47,805 bases of DNA from an uncultured Bacteroidales bacterium (GTDB lineage Bacteria; Bacteroidota; Bacteroidia; Bacteroidales; Muribaculaceae), in assembly GCA_900547755.1 (NCBI GenBank), contig URIC01000008.1, positions 1 through 47,805 of the forward strand, given 5' to 3'. Under the pieces are notes generated by a model, which ran no database searches, had not been told where the DNA came from, and was given only the letters and a program-made list of their open reading frames with translations. This document shows positions 1 to 6,579 of this stretch, piece by piece (positions within the stretch are counted from its first letter, which is position 1; the number at the start of each line of letters is the position of its first letter). A program made the position numbers and the translations under genes.

Positions 1-21
1 CCTTGAGGATTGATGATTACC

Positions 22-204
22 TTATCTAGTAATCTCGTTTATGGCTGTCTCAATCAGTTTCTTATCCTGAGTGGCGTCGCCCAGACCCTGGTTGATGACT
101 ATCTTTTCCAGACGGGGCACCTGCATTACGGTCTTGTAGCCGAACTCTTTTGTCAGAGCGGGGACGATTCTTTCTTTATAGTCTTTGCTAAGTGTAGTGC
201 TCAT
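22..204 (-). CDS. rplE: 50S ribosomal protein L5, N-terminal part only (window edge)
   Basis: Start of ribosomal protein L5, which binds 5S rRNA in the central protuberance of the large subunit. The 60 readable residues match the L5 N-terminus, including KIVINQGLG around residues 34-42 and AINEIT at the end. L5 is normally about 180 residues, so two thirds is missing. The ATG overlaps the rplX stop by one base (TAATG), as expected for translational coupling. After the codons for NEIT the frame hits TAA, and the last 36 or so bases before the window edge do not read as L5 in any frame, so this looks like a contig-end junction rather than a natural protein end. Confidence 0.85.
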   Translation of the reverse strand: MSTTLSKDYKERIVPALTKEFGYKTVMQVPRLEKIVINQGLGDATQDKKLIETAINEITR

Positions 205-521
205 TACTTAATCTCCTCTCCTGATTTTTTAGAATAACGTACTTTCTTGCCGTCCTCGAAGCGATAACCGACGCGAGTGGGCTTGCCGCTCTTGGGGTCT
301 ATAAGCGCGAGGTTGGAGATATTGACGGGAGCTTCCTTCTCGATGATGCCTCCCTGGGGATACTGTGCTGTGGGCTTGGTGGCTTTCTTGATGATGTTCA
401 CACCCTCGACTACGGCGCGGCCTTTCTTGACAATCACCTCGAGCACACGGCCTTTCTTGCCTTTGTCATCGCCTGCCAGAACGCAGACGTTGTCGCCCTT
501 CTTTATATGGAATTTTGCCAT
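204..521 (-). CDS. rplX: 50S ribosomal protein L24
   Basis: L24 is an assembly-initiating protein of the large subunit that binds 23S rRNA near the exit tunnel. The 105 residues open with the KOW motif (KGDNVCVLAGDDKGKKGRVL, about residues 8-27), which is diagnostic. The length is normal for Bacteroidales. It sits 22 bp downstream of rplN, and its stop overlaps the rplE start by one base, giving the canonical order L14-L24-L5. A clear family call. Confidence 0.97.
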   Translation of the reverse strand: MAKFHIKKGDNVCVLAGDDKGKKGRVLEVIVKKGRAVVEGVNIIKKATKPTAQYPQGGIIEKEAPVNISNLALIDPKSGKPTRVGYRFEDGKKVRYSKKSGEEIK

Positions 522-543
522 TTCTGTTTTCTTTTAATGTTGA

Positions 544-909
544 TTAAAGTACTTCGGGAGCCAGGGAGACAATTTTCATGTTTGTGGCGCGGAGTTCACG
601 TGCCACCGGGCCGAAGATACGGCTGCCGCGCAGCTCACCGGCGTTGTTGAGCAGGACACAGGCGTTGTCGTCAAAGCGGATATAAGAACCGTCGGCACGA
701 CGGATTTCCTTCTTCGTACGGACCACGACAGCCTTGCTCACGGTGCCTTTCTTTACATCGGAGGAGGGGATTACGCTCTTTACGGAAACAACGATGATGT
801 CACCAACTGTGGCGTAACGGCGGCCTGTACCGCCGAGCACATGGATACAGAGGGCCTCTTTGGCGCCGCTGTTGTCTGCTACTGTCAATCGGGATTCAGT
901 CTGTATCAT
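544..909 (-). CDS. rplN: 50S ribosomal protein L14
   Basis: L14 lies at the 30S-50S interface and contacts L19 and 16S rRNA (bridge B8). The 121-residue protein starts MIQTESRLTVADNSGAKEAL and ends RATNMKIVSLAPEVL, both typical L14 signatures, and is full length. Only two bases separate it from the rpsQ stop, so it is cotranscribed in the distal half of the ribosomal operon that appears to have its own promoter near 1566-1597. Confidence 0.98.
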   Translation of the reverse strand: MIQTESRLTVADNSGAKEALCIHVLGGTGRRYATVGDIIVVSVKSVIPSSDVKKGTVSKAVVVRTKKEIRRADGSYIRFDDNACVLLNNAGELRGSRIFGPVARELRATNMKIVSLAPEVL

Positions 910-911
910 AG

Positions 912-1175
912 TTACTTCACTTTTTCAATTATTTCAACAAGTCTCCATCTCTTGGTCTTGCTCAGAGGGCGTGTCTCCATCAGACGTACTGTGTCGCCTA
1001 TCGAGCACTCGTTCTTCTCATCGTGAGCATGATACTTCTTTGTCTTGTTGACAAACTTTCCGTAAATGGGGTGTTTCTCCTTCCACTTAATCTCAACGGT
1101 GATAGTCTTGTCACCCTTGTTGCTGGAAACAACCCCGATTCTCTCTTTTCTAAGATTTCTTTTTTCCATTACCAA
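912..1175 (-). CDS. rpsQ: 30S ribosomal protein S17
   Basis: S17 is a primary 16S rRNA-binding protein of the small subunit. The 87-residue frame carries the S17 core: KTITVEIKWKEKHPIYGKFV about residues 23-42, and the C-terminal TRPLSKTKRWRLVEI. Two start codons lie close together (MVM); the second would give an 85-residue MEKRNLRKERIG form that better matches the family, so the true start may be 1169. It lies 15 bp after rpmC. Confidence 0.97.
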   Translation of the reverse strand: MVMEKRNLRKERIGVVSSNKGDKTITVEIKWKEKHPIYGKFVNKTKKYHAHDEKNECSIGDTVRLMETRPLSKTKRWRLVEIIEKVK

Positions 1176-1190
1176 AATGTTTTTACGGGA

Positions 1191-1409
1191 TTAGGCTTTG
1201 GCCTCAGCGGCATTGGCCTCAGCCAGTTCCTTCTGACGCAACACGGTCTTGAGTCGAGCAATCTCGCGGCGATCCGCTGTAATCTTCGCGGGGTTGTCAA
1301 CGGGAGATATCGCGTGCGTTACTTTCAATTCACGATAAGCCTTCTCGGCAACCTCTATACGGTCGCGGAGATCTTTAATGCTTAATTCCTTGATTTCTTC
1401 CTTTTTCAT
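1191..1409 (-). CDS. rpmC: 50S ribosomal protein L29
   Basis: L29 sits beside L23 at the polypeptide exit and helps dock trigger factor and SRP. The 72-residue all-helical protein has the family start KKEEIKELSIKDLRDRI and the AKITADRREIARLKTVLRQ helix; the alanine-rich tail AEANAAEAKA is a small extension. In most bacteria rpmC directly follows rplP; here 381 bp separate them, holding a hairpin and a promoter, so rpmC seems to head a second ribosomal transcription unit. Confidence 0.96.
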   Translation of the reverse strand: MKKEEIKELSIKDLRDRIEVAEKAYRELKVTHAISPVDNPAKITADRREIARLKTVLRQKELAEANAAEAKA

Positions 1410-1491
1410 TTATAAAACTGTTGATTAATTCTCACATTTATCCGGCGAAGAGAGTCATACCCGGTCCCCTCTTTAAATCGGCGATAAACCA

Positions 1492-1511
1492 AATTGGTCT
1501 GAAAACCAATT
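1492..1511 (-). other. Hairpin in the predicted rpmC leader
   Basis: On the minus strand AATTGGT (1511-1505) can pair with ACCAATT (1498-1492) around a six-base loop. It lies in the roughly 150-nt untranslated leader predicted between the transcription start near 1559 and rpmC. A ribosomal-protein-binding or mRNA-stability role is possible but purely inferred. The rest of 1410-1559 shows no open frame. Confidence 0.35.
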
Positions 1512-1565
1512 GATTATGCCAATATAAGGGAGTCAGAATACTATCTGAAACGCCAAATAAACGCA

Positions 1566-1597
1566 CAAAATTAGTCATTTTCACTCAATTATGCAAA
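1566..1597 (-). promoter_or_regulatory. Bacteroidetes-type promoter for rpmC-rpsQ-rplN-rplX-rplE
   Basis: On the minus strand a -33 TTTG (1597-1594) is followed by exactly 20 nt and a -7 TAATTTTG (1573-1566), a full match to TTTG-N20-TAnnTTTG. The predicted start is near 1559. The same spacing recurs at most other promoters in this window, which supports it. It lies inside what is normally an unbroken S10/spc ribosomal operon, between rplP and rpmC. Confidence 0.65.
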
Positions 1598-1728
1598 TAT
1601 ACCGCGCCCCGACACCTCCCTAAAGCACATTGCAGACCCATACTTTATTGTTAAATATTGTTATATTATATGAAACAATATTAATAAGCGAGTGGCCATT
1701 CAATTGTGACGCAGAAGTATTTACATAC

Positions 1729-1766
1729 AAGAGAGGAAACTCCCGTCGGGAGCTTCCTCTCTTTTT
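1729..1766 (-). terminator. Strong hairpin after rplP, possible (bidirectional) terminator
   Basis: GAGAGGAA (1731-1738) pairs with TTCCTCTC (1754-1761), and inside it CTCCC (1740-1744) pairs with GGGAG (1748-1752) around a three-base loop. A run of five T follows on the plus strand. Read in the direction of the ribosomal genes the stem is preceded by A5 and followed by TTGTATG, a weak U tract. It may partially terminate rplP readthrough. The AT-rich stretch 1650-1690 beside it contains an 8-bp inverted repeat (AATATTGT at 1654-1661, ACAATATT at 1675-1682). Confidence 0.5.
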
Positions 1767-1790
1767 AATATTGAAACAGTCAGAGGTCGG

Positions 1791-2222
1791 TCAGACGTTC
1801 TGGCTGGGGTCGTAGTCGCGACGAACCACAAATTTTGTGATTACAGGGAGCTTCTGTGCCGCGAGGCGCAGGGCTTCCTTGGCGATGTCATAGCTTACGC
1901 CTTCCACCTCGATGAGGATACGGCCGGGAGTGACGGGCGCCACAAATCCCTCGGGGTTACCTTTACCTTTACCCATACGTACCTCGGCAGGCTTCTTGGT
2001 TATGGGCTTATCGGGGAAGATTCGTATCCATATCTGACCCTGACGCTGCATATAGCGTGTCACGGCGATACGGGCGGCCTCGATCTGACGGCCTGTAATC
2101 CATTTGGACTCGAGTGTCTTTATGCCGAAGGAGCCGAAAGCGAGCTGATTGCCTCTCTGGGCCTCACCTTTCATGCGGCCTTTCTGCGAGCGGCGGAACT
2201 TTGTCTTTTTAGGCTGTAACAT
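1791..2222 (-). CDS. rplP: 50S ribosomal protein L16
   Basis: L16 contacts the A-site tRNA region of 23S rRNA. The 143-residue sequence has the hallmark elements QKGRMKGEAQRGNQLAFGSF near the N-terminus, RMGKGKGNPEGFVAPV around residues 81-96 and EALRLAAQKLPVITKFV near the end. Full length. It lies 21 bp downstream of rpsC and is the last gene before the unusual 381-bp break in the operon. Confidence 0.98.
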   Translation of the reverse strand: MLQPKKTKFRRSQKGRMKGEAQRGNQLAFGSFGIKTLESKWITGRQIEAARIAVTRYMQRQGQIWIRIFPDKPITKKPAEVRMGKGKGNPEGFVAPVTPGRILIEVEGVSYDIAKEALRLAAQKLPVITKFVVRRDYDPSQNV

Positions 2223-2243
2223 TGTGTTGCTGTTGATTCAAGT

Positions 2244-2984
2244 TTAACGATTGTTGTTTCTCTTGCGGAAACCACCTCTGCGACCTTCGCGACGGTCGAA
2301 GCCGCCTTCGCGACGGGGACCTTTGTCGGTAGCGGTATACTGAGGGGTGAGTTCACGCTTGCCGTAAACTTCGCCGCGGCAAATCCACACTTTGATACCT
2401 ACGATACCTACCTTGGTGAGAGCCTCTACCAAAGCGTAGTCTATATCGGCACGAAGAGTATGGAGGGGAGTACGTCCCTCTTTGAACATCTCGGAGCGGG
2501 CCATCTCGGCGCCGTTCAGACGGCCGGAAACCTGCACCTTGATACCTTCGGCGCCCATGCGCATGGTATCCTGCACGGCCTTCTTGACAGCGCGGCGGTA
2601 AGCCACCTTGTTCTCGATCTGACGCGCGATGTTAGCAGCCACCAGTTCCGCATCAAGCTCGGGGCGCTTGATTTCGTGTACATTGACCTGGACATCCTTG
2701 CCTGTCAGCTTAACGAGCTCTTTCTTCAGGGTGTCCACATCCTGGCCGCCGCGACCGATAATCATGCCCGGACGGGAAGTGCAGATGGTGACGGTGACCA
2801 TCTTGAGTGTACGTTCAATGATGACGCGCGAAACGCTTGCCTTGGCAAGACGGGTGCGGAGGTACTTGCGGATTTTGGAGTCTTCCAGGAGGATGTCACC
2901 ATATTTTTTGCCGCCGTACCAGTTTGAGTCCCAGCCGCGGATTACGCCGAGGCGGTTGCTAATAGGATTTACTTTCTGTCCCAT
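2244..2984 (-). CDS. rpsC: 30S ribosomal protein S3
   Basis: S3 lines the mRNA entry channel and has helicase-like activity on incoming mRNA. The 246 residues show the N-terminal GQKVNPISNRLGV motif, the KH domain with RPGMIIGRGGQDVDTLKKEL (about residues 69-88) and the C-terminal GIKVWICRGEVYGKRELTP. The last 25 residues form a Gly/Arg-rich tail (GGFDRREGRRGGFRKRNNNR), longer and more basic than in E. coli S3 (233 residues). Confidence 0.98.
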   Translation of the reverse strand: MGQKVNPISNRLGVIRGWDSNWYGGKKYGDILLEDSKIRKYLRTRLAKASVSRVIIERTLKMVTVTICTSRPGMIIGRGGQDVDTLKKELVKLTGKDVQVNVHEIKRPELDAELVAANIARQIENKVAYRRAVKKAVQDTMRMGAEGIKVQVSGRLNGAEMARSEMFKEGRTPLHTLRADIDYALVEALTKVGIVGIKVWICRGEVYGKRELTPQYTATDKGPRREGGFDRREGRRGGFRKRNNNR

Positions 2985-2994
2985 CTTGATATAG

Positions 2995-3399
2995 TTAAGC
3001 GTTAATTTTATCTATTGAGTCAACAAACAGTGTAACGTGGTTGGAGCGTTTGCGGATGCGGTAGCCACGGCCCTGGGGTGCGGGACGGAGGCGTTTGAGC
3101 ATGGGTGCGCAGTCAACGAAGACTGTGGACACCTTGAGCTCGCCCTGTTCGGCTTTACGGTCATTTTTCTGCTCCCAGTTGGCTATGGCCGAGCGGAGGA
3201 GTTTCTCTACACGGCGGGCTGCCTCTTTGTTGGAGAATTTAAGGATACCGAGAGCCTTGAATACCTCCTGACCGCGAATCATGTCAACCACCAGGCGCAT
3301 CTTGCGCGGAGAAGTGGGGACGTTGCGCAGCTTTGCGAAATATTCGCTCTTGCGTGCCTCCTTAAGCACTTCAGCTGATTCTTTTTTTCTTTTACCCAT
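2995..3399 (-). CDS. rplV: 50S ribosomal protein L22
   Basis: L22 reaches into the polypeptide exit tunnel, where its beta-hairpin forms part of the constriction bound by macrolides. The 134 residues include NVPTSPRKMRLVVDMIRG (about 26-43), and the hairpin region APMLKRLRPAPQGRGYRIRK near the C-terminus, which looks intact with no insertion or deletion of the macrolide-resistance type. An extra charged N-terminal helix precedes the core. It lies between rpsS and rpsC in the standard order. Confidence 0.97.
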   Translation of the reverse strand: MGKRKKESAEVLKEARKSEYFAKLRNVPTSPRKMRLVVDMIRGQEVFKALGILKFSNKEAARRVEKLLRSAIANWEQKNDRKAEQGELKVSTVFVDCAPMLKRLRPAPQGRGYRIRKRSNHVTLFVDSIDKINA

Positions 3400-3442
3400 T
3401 GTATTTCTTACTTTCTTTATCGTGATTGATTATGACGGGCCA

Positions 3443-3712
3443 TTATTTTTTCTTGTTGCCGGCGTGGCCGCGGAAATTGCGGGTGGGGGCAAACTCGCCA
3501 AGCTTGTGACCAACCATATTTTCGGTTACGTAAACGGGGATGAATTTGTTACCGTTGTGAACAGCGAAAGTATGGCCTACGAAGTCAGGAGAAATCATGG
3601 AAGCGCGGCTCCAGGTCTTGATTACAGACTTCTTGCCGGACTCGTCCATGGCAGCGACTTTCTTTTCGAGCTTGACACTGATGAAGGGTCCTTTTTTTAA
3701 TGAACGACTCAT
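3443..3712 (-). CDS. rpsS: 30S ribosomal protein S19
   Basis: S19 sits in the head of the small subunit beside S13 and contacts the A-site finger. The 89-residue protein begins MSRSLKKGPFISVKLEKKV and contains WSRASMISPDFVGHTFAVHN and the GEFAPTRNFRGHAG ending, all diagnostic, and is full length. It lies 23 bp after rplB. Confidence 0.98.
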   Translation of the reverse strand: MSRSLKKGPFISVKLEKKVAAMDESGKKSVIKTWSRASMISPDFVGHTFAVHNGNKFIPVYVTENMVGHKLGEFAPTRNFRGHAGNKKK

Positions 3713-3735
3713 GTGATTGTGACTTAGTTAATCAG

Positions 3736-4563
3736 TTACTTTTTTCTTCTTTCAATTATGTACTTCGAAGAATGCTTCTTGGGAGCACGTGTCTTAAGAC
3801 CCTTGGCATAGAGGCCTGTGCGGCTTCTGGGATGGCCACCGGACTGACGGCCTTCACCACCGCCCATGGGGTGGTCCACAGGGTTCATTACCACACCACG
3901 GTTGTGGGGGCGACGGCCGAGCCAGCGGCTGCGGCCAGCCTTACCGCTCTGTTCGAGGGCATGGTCCGAGTTGCCGACTACACCTACAGTCGCTTTGCAG
4001 GCGAGCAGGATTTTACGTGTCTCTCCGGAGGGCAATTTGATGATAGCGTAGTCACCTTCACGGGAAGTGAGCTGAGCGAATGTACCGGCTGAGCGAGCCA
4101 TAGAGGCGCCCTGACCGGGACGAAGCTCAATACAATGGATGAGTGTACCGACGGGGATTTTGTTCAGAGGAAGGCAATTGCCTACCTCGGGAGCAACGTC
4201 GGGGCCTGAGATTACAGTCTGACCTACTTCAAGGCCATTGGGTGCAATCATGTAGGCCTTCTCGCCGTCTGTATAGTAGAGCAGGGCGATACGAGCGGAA
4301 CGGTTGGGGTCGTACTCGATGCTCTTAACGACTGCGGGGACACCGTCTTTGTTTCTCTTAAAGTCGATGAGGCGGAGTTTACGCTTGTGGCCGCCGCCGC
4401 GATAGCGGGTTGTGAGGTGGCCGGCAGCGTTGCGTCCGCCGGTGGAACGTTTACCGACGGTAAGAGATTTCTCTGGTGTAGTAGCAGTGATTGTTCCTTT
4501 GAATACACCAATAACTTTGTGTCGCTGCCCAGGTGTCGTGGGCTTGAATTTTCTTACTGCCAT
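3736..4563 (-). CDS. rplB: 50S ribosomal protein L2
   Basis: L2 is required for subunit association and for peptidyltransferase function. The 275 residues contain the N-terminal RNA-binding region with GGHKRKLRLIDFKR, the ELRPGQGASMARSAGT stretch, and the conserved loop NPVDHPMGGGEGR near residue 230 whose histidine (E. coli His229) is functionally critical. The length matches the family (about 273). It follows rplW after 6 bp. Confidence 0.98.
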   Translation of the reverse strand: MAVRKFKPTTPGQRHKVIGVFKGTITATTPEKSLTVGKRSTGGRNAAGHLTTRYRGGGHKRKLRLIDFKRNKDGVPAVVKSIEYDPNRSARIALLYYTDGEKAYMIAPNGLEVGQTVISGPDVAPEVGNCLPLNKIPVGTLIHCIELRPGQGASMARSAGTFAQLTSREGDYAIIKLPSGETRKILLACKATVGVVGNSDHALEQSGKAGRSRWLGRRPHNRGVVMNPVDHPMGGGEGRQSGGHPRSRTGLYAKGLKTRAPKKHSSKYIIERRKK

Positions 4564-4569
4564 TTTGTG

Positions 4570-4860
4570 TTATAAGTTGCTGTAAAAGTCGATTGTCTGT
4601 CCTTCGGCCACAGTTACGTAGGCCTTCTTGAAAGCTGCGGTAGCGCCTTTGATAAGTCCGCCTTTGGTATAGCGCTGTTTGCGCTTGCCGGCATACAGAG
4701 CTGTGTTCACCTTGACCACCTTCACACCATAAAGCTGCTCGATCAGGGATTTGATCTGGAACTTGTTGGCGTCGGGAGACACTGCGAATGTGTAGCAATT
4801 GAACTTCTCACTTGTAGCCGTAGCCTTTTCGGTTACTATAGGTTTGATCTGGATGTCCAT
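4570..4860 (-). CDS. rplW: 50S ribosomal protein L23
   Basis: L23 at the tunnel exit is the docking site for trigger factor and SRP. The 96-residue protein has the IKPIVTEKATATSEKFN start and the LYGVKVVKVNTALYAGKRKQ motif. It ends YSNL, close to the Bacteroidales length. It lies 34 bp downstream of rplD. A clear family assignment. Confidence 0.97.
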   Translation of the reverse strand: MDIQIKPIVTEKATATSEKFNCYTFAVSPDANKFQIKSLIEQLYGVKVVKVNTALYAGKRKQRYTKGGLIKGATAAFKKAYVTVAEGQTIDFYSNL

Positions 4861-4894
4861 TGTCTTGATAGTGTTTACTCCTTTGTGGTTTTAC

Positions 4895-5530
4895 TTAAAG
4901 TGAATTCAGGGTTTCTACGGAAGCCTCTGTCAGCACGATGGCGTCGTTGTTGAGGACAGTGTAGGCGTTCAGGTTGCTTGCAAGCATAGTGAATGAGCCG
5001 GGCACATTGCGTACGGAGCGCACGATGTTCTCGTTGGCCTCGTTGAGTACGAGCAGGACATTCTTGTCCTTGAGGCCCAATGCCTGTGCGAGGGCGATGA
5101 AGTTCTTGGTCTTGGGAGCGTCCCATGTCAAGTTCTCCACGACCTTGATCTGGCCTTCCTGAGCTTTGGAAGTAAGCGCCAGACGACGGGCCAGGGATTT
5201 CACTTTCTTGTTGAGCTTGAATCTGTAGTCGCGGGGTTTAGGGCCGAAAACACGGCCACCGCCTATAAGCACAGGGGAGTTGATGTCACCGCGACGTGCG
5301 CCACCGCCGCCCTTCTGACGGCCGAGCTTGCGGGTAGAGCCGCTCACTTCGCTGCGTTCTTTACTCTTATGTGTGCCCTGACGCTGGTTGGCCAGGTACT
5401 GTTTTACGTCGAGATAAACGACGTGTGCGGGATTGGACTCGCTTGAGGCCTCTGTCGCGAACACGGCGTCGTTGAGCACTACTTTGCGTCCGGTGTCTTC
5501 ACCTTTGATGTTATATACTGCTACTTCCAT
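4895..5530 (-). CDS. rplD: 50S ribosomal protein L4
   Basis: L4 extends into the exit tunnel opposite L22 and, in E. coli, represses its own S10 operon; whether it does so here is unknown. The 211 residues carry the conserved tunnel loop GRQKGGGGARRGDINSPVLI (about residues 70-89) and the C-terminal ASNLNAYTVLNNDAIVLTE. The ATG overlaps the rplC stop by one base (TAATG). Confidence 0.97.
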   Translation of the reverse strand: MEVAVYNIKGEDTGRKVVLNDAVFATEASSESNPAHVVYLDVKQYLANQRQGTHKSKERSEVSGSTRKLGRQKGGGGARRGDINSPVLIGGGRVFGPKPRDYRFKLNKKVKSLARRLALTSKAQEGQIKVVENLTWDAPKTKNFIALAQALGLKDKNVLLVLNEANENIVRSVRNVPGSFTMLASNLNAYTVLNNDAIVLTEASVETLNSL

Positions 5531-6144
5531 TATTTCTCAACTAAAACGATTGAACCTTTGCTTCCGGGAATTGAACCCTTCACCATTAACAGATTGTGCT
5601 CGGGCAGAATCTTGATAACCTGGAGATTCTGGACGGTCACGCGCTCATTGCCCATCTGGCCGGCCATACGCATTCCCTTGAATACCTTGGCGGGGTAGGA
5701 GCAGGCACCGATAGAACCGGGAGCGCGGAGACGGTTGTGCTGACCATGAGTGGACTGGCCCACACCGCCGAAGCCGTGGCGCTTTACGACGCCCTGATAA
5801 CCCTTACCTTTGCTTGTACCGACTACATCGACAAATCCGCCTTCCTCAAAGAGCTCGACAGTGAGAGTCTCGCCCAGCGCGGGAGCGGTAGCAAATTTGA
5901 ACTCAGCCAAGTGGCGCTGCGGGGCTACACCTGCTTTCTTGAAGTGACCGGCCTCGGGGCGGTTGGTGTGCTTCTCTTTCTTCTCGCGGAAGCCTACCTG
6001 CACAGCCTCGTAACCGTCGGTCTCTACAGTCTTAATCTGTGTCACCACGCAAGGACCTACTTCGATAACAGTGCACGGCACGTTTTTGCCGTCGGCACTG
6101 AATACGGATGTCATTCCGATTTTCTTTCCTAATAATCCTGGCAT
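5530..6144 (-). CDS. rplC: 50S ribosomal protein L3
   Basis: L3 is an early assembly protein whose long loop reaches the peptidyltransferase centre. The 204 residues start MPGLLGKKIGMTSVF and contain the loop GVVKRHGFGGVGQSTHGQHN (about residues 117-136) followed by RAPGSIGACSYPAKVFKGM. Full length. Upstream lies a 108-bp spacer from rpsJ that carries a strong hairpin (6180-6215). Confidence 0.98.
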   Translation of the reverse strand: MPGLLGKKIGMTSVFSADGKNVPCTVIEVGPCVVTQIKTVETDGYEAVQVGFREKKEKHTNRPEAGHFKKAGVAPQRHLAEFKFATAPALGETLTVELFEEGGFVDVVGTSKGKGYQGVVKRHGFGGVGQSTHGQHNRLRAPGSIGACSYPAKVFKGMRMAGQMGNERVTVQNLQVIKILPEHNLLMVKGSIPGSKGSIVLVEK

Positions 6145-6179
6145 TTCTCTGGATTGTTGATTAATGAAATTTATATGGG

Positions 6180-6221
6180 GGGCAGGGTCTCGCGTCCCGG
6201 CAAGTCGCCCTGCCCTTTTTT
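6180..6221 (-). other. Hairpin in the rpsJ-rplC spacer
   Basis: GGGCAGGG (6180-6187) pairs perfectly with CCCTGCCC (6208-6215), with a 20-base GC-rich loop. On the plus strand it is followed by T6 (6216-6221), so on the gene strand the stem is preceded by A6 and has no U tract after it. It is therefore a poor terminator for the ribosomal transcript. A regulatory or processing element is possible. Confidence 0.5.
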
Positions 6222-6252
6222 AGTATTCTTTAGTTGCTGTTGTCGTTCCGGT

Positions 6253-6558
6253 TCAGACTTTGATGCTTACATCCACACCGCTGGGGAGCTCGAGTTTCAT
6301 GAGAGCGTCTACAGTCTTGGCTGTGGAGCTGTAGATGTCGATGAGACGCTGGTATGAAGAGAGCTGGAACTGCTCGCGGCTCTTCTTGTTGACGAATGTG
6401 GAACGGTTGACGGTGAAGATGCGCTTGTATGTGGGCAGAGGTATGGGACCGCTGACAACAGCGTCTGTAGCCTTCACAGTCTTTACGATTTTCTCGGCAC
6501 TCTTATCCACGAGGTTATGGTCGTAGGATTTGAGTTTGATTCTGATTTTTTGGCTCAT
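6253..6558 (-). CDS. rpsJ: 30S ribosomal protein S10
   Basis: S10 is a head protein of the small subunit and, as NusE, pairs with NusB in antitermination; a nusB gene lies 6 kb away in this window. The 101 residues hold IRIKLKSYDHNLVDKSAEKI and the GPIPLPTYKRIFTVNRSTFV core. It lies 21 bp downstream of fusA, so the str and S10 groups are joined, as is usual in Bacteroidetes. Confidence 0.98.
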   Translation of the reverse strand: MSQKIRIKLKSYDHNLVDKSAEKIVKTVKATDAVVSGPIPLPTYKRIFTVNRSTFVNKKSREQFQLSSYQRLIDIYSSTAKTVDALMKLELPSGVDVSIKV

Positions 6559-6579
6559 ATTGTGTTGTGTATTTTTTTA

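Noticed and set aside
1410..1790. The rplP-rpmC spacer as an inserted mobile element
   Set aside because: No terminal inverted repeats, target duplication or transposase fragment were visible; only a short AT-rich inverted repeat and a hairpin.
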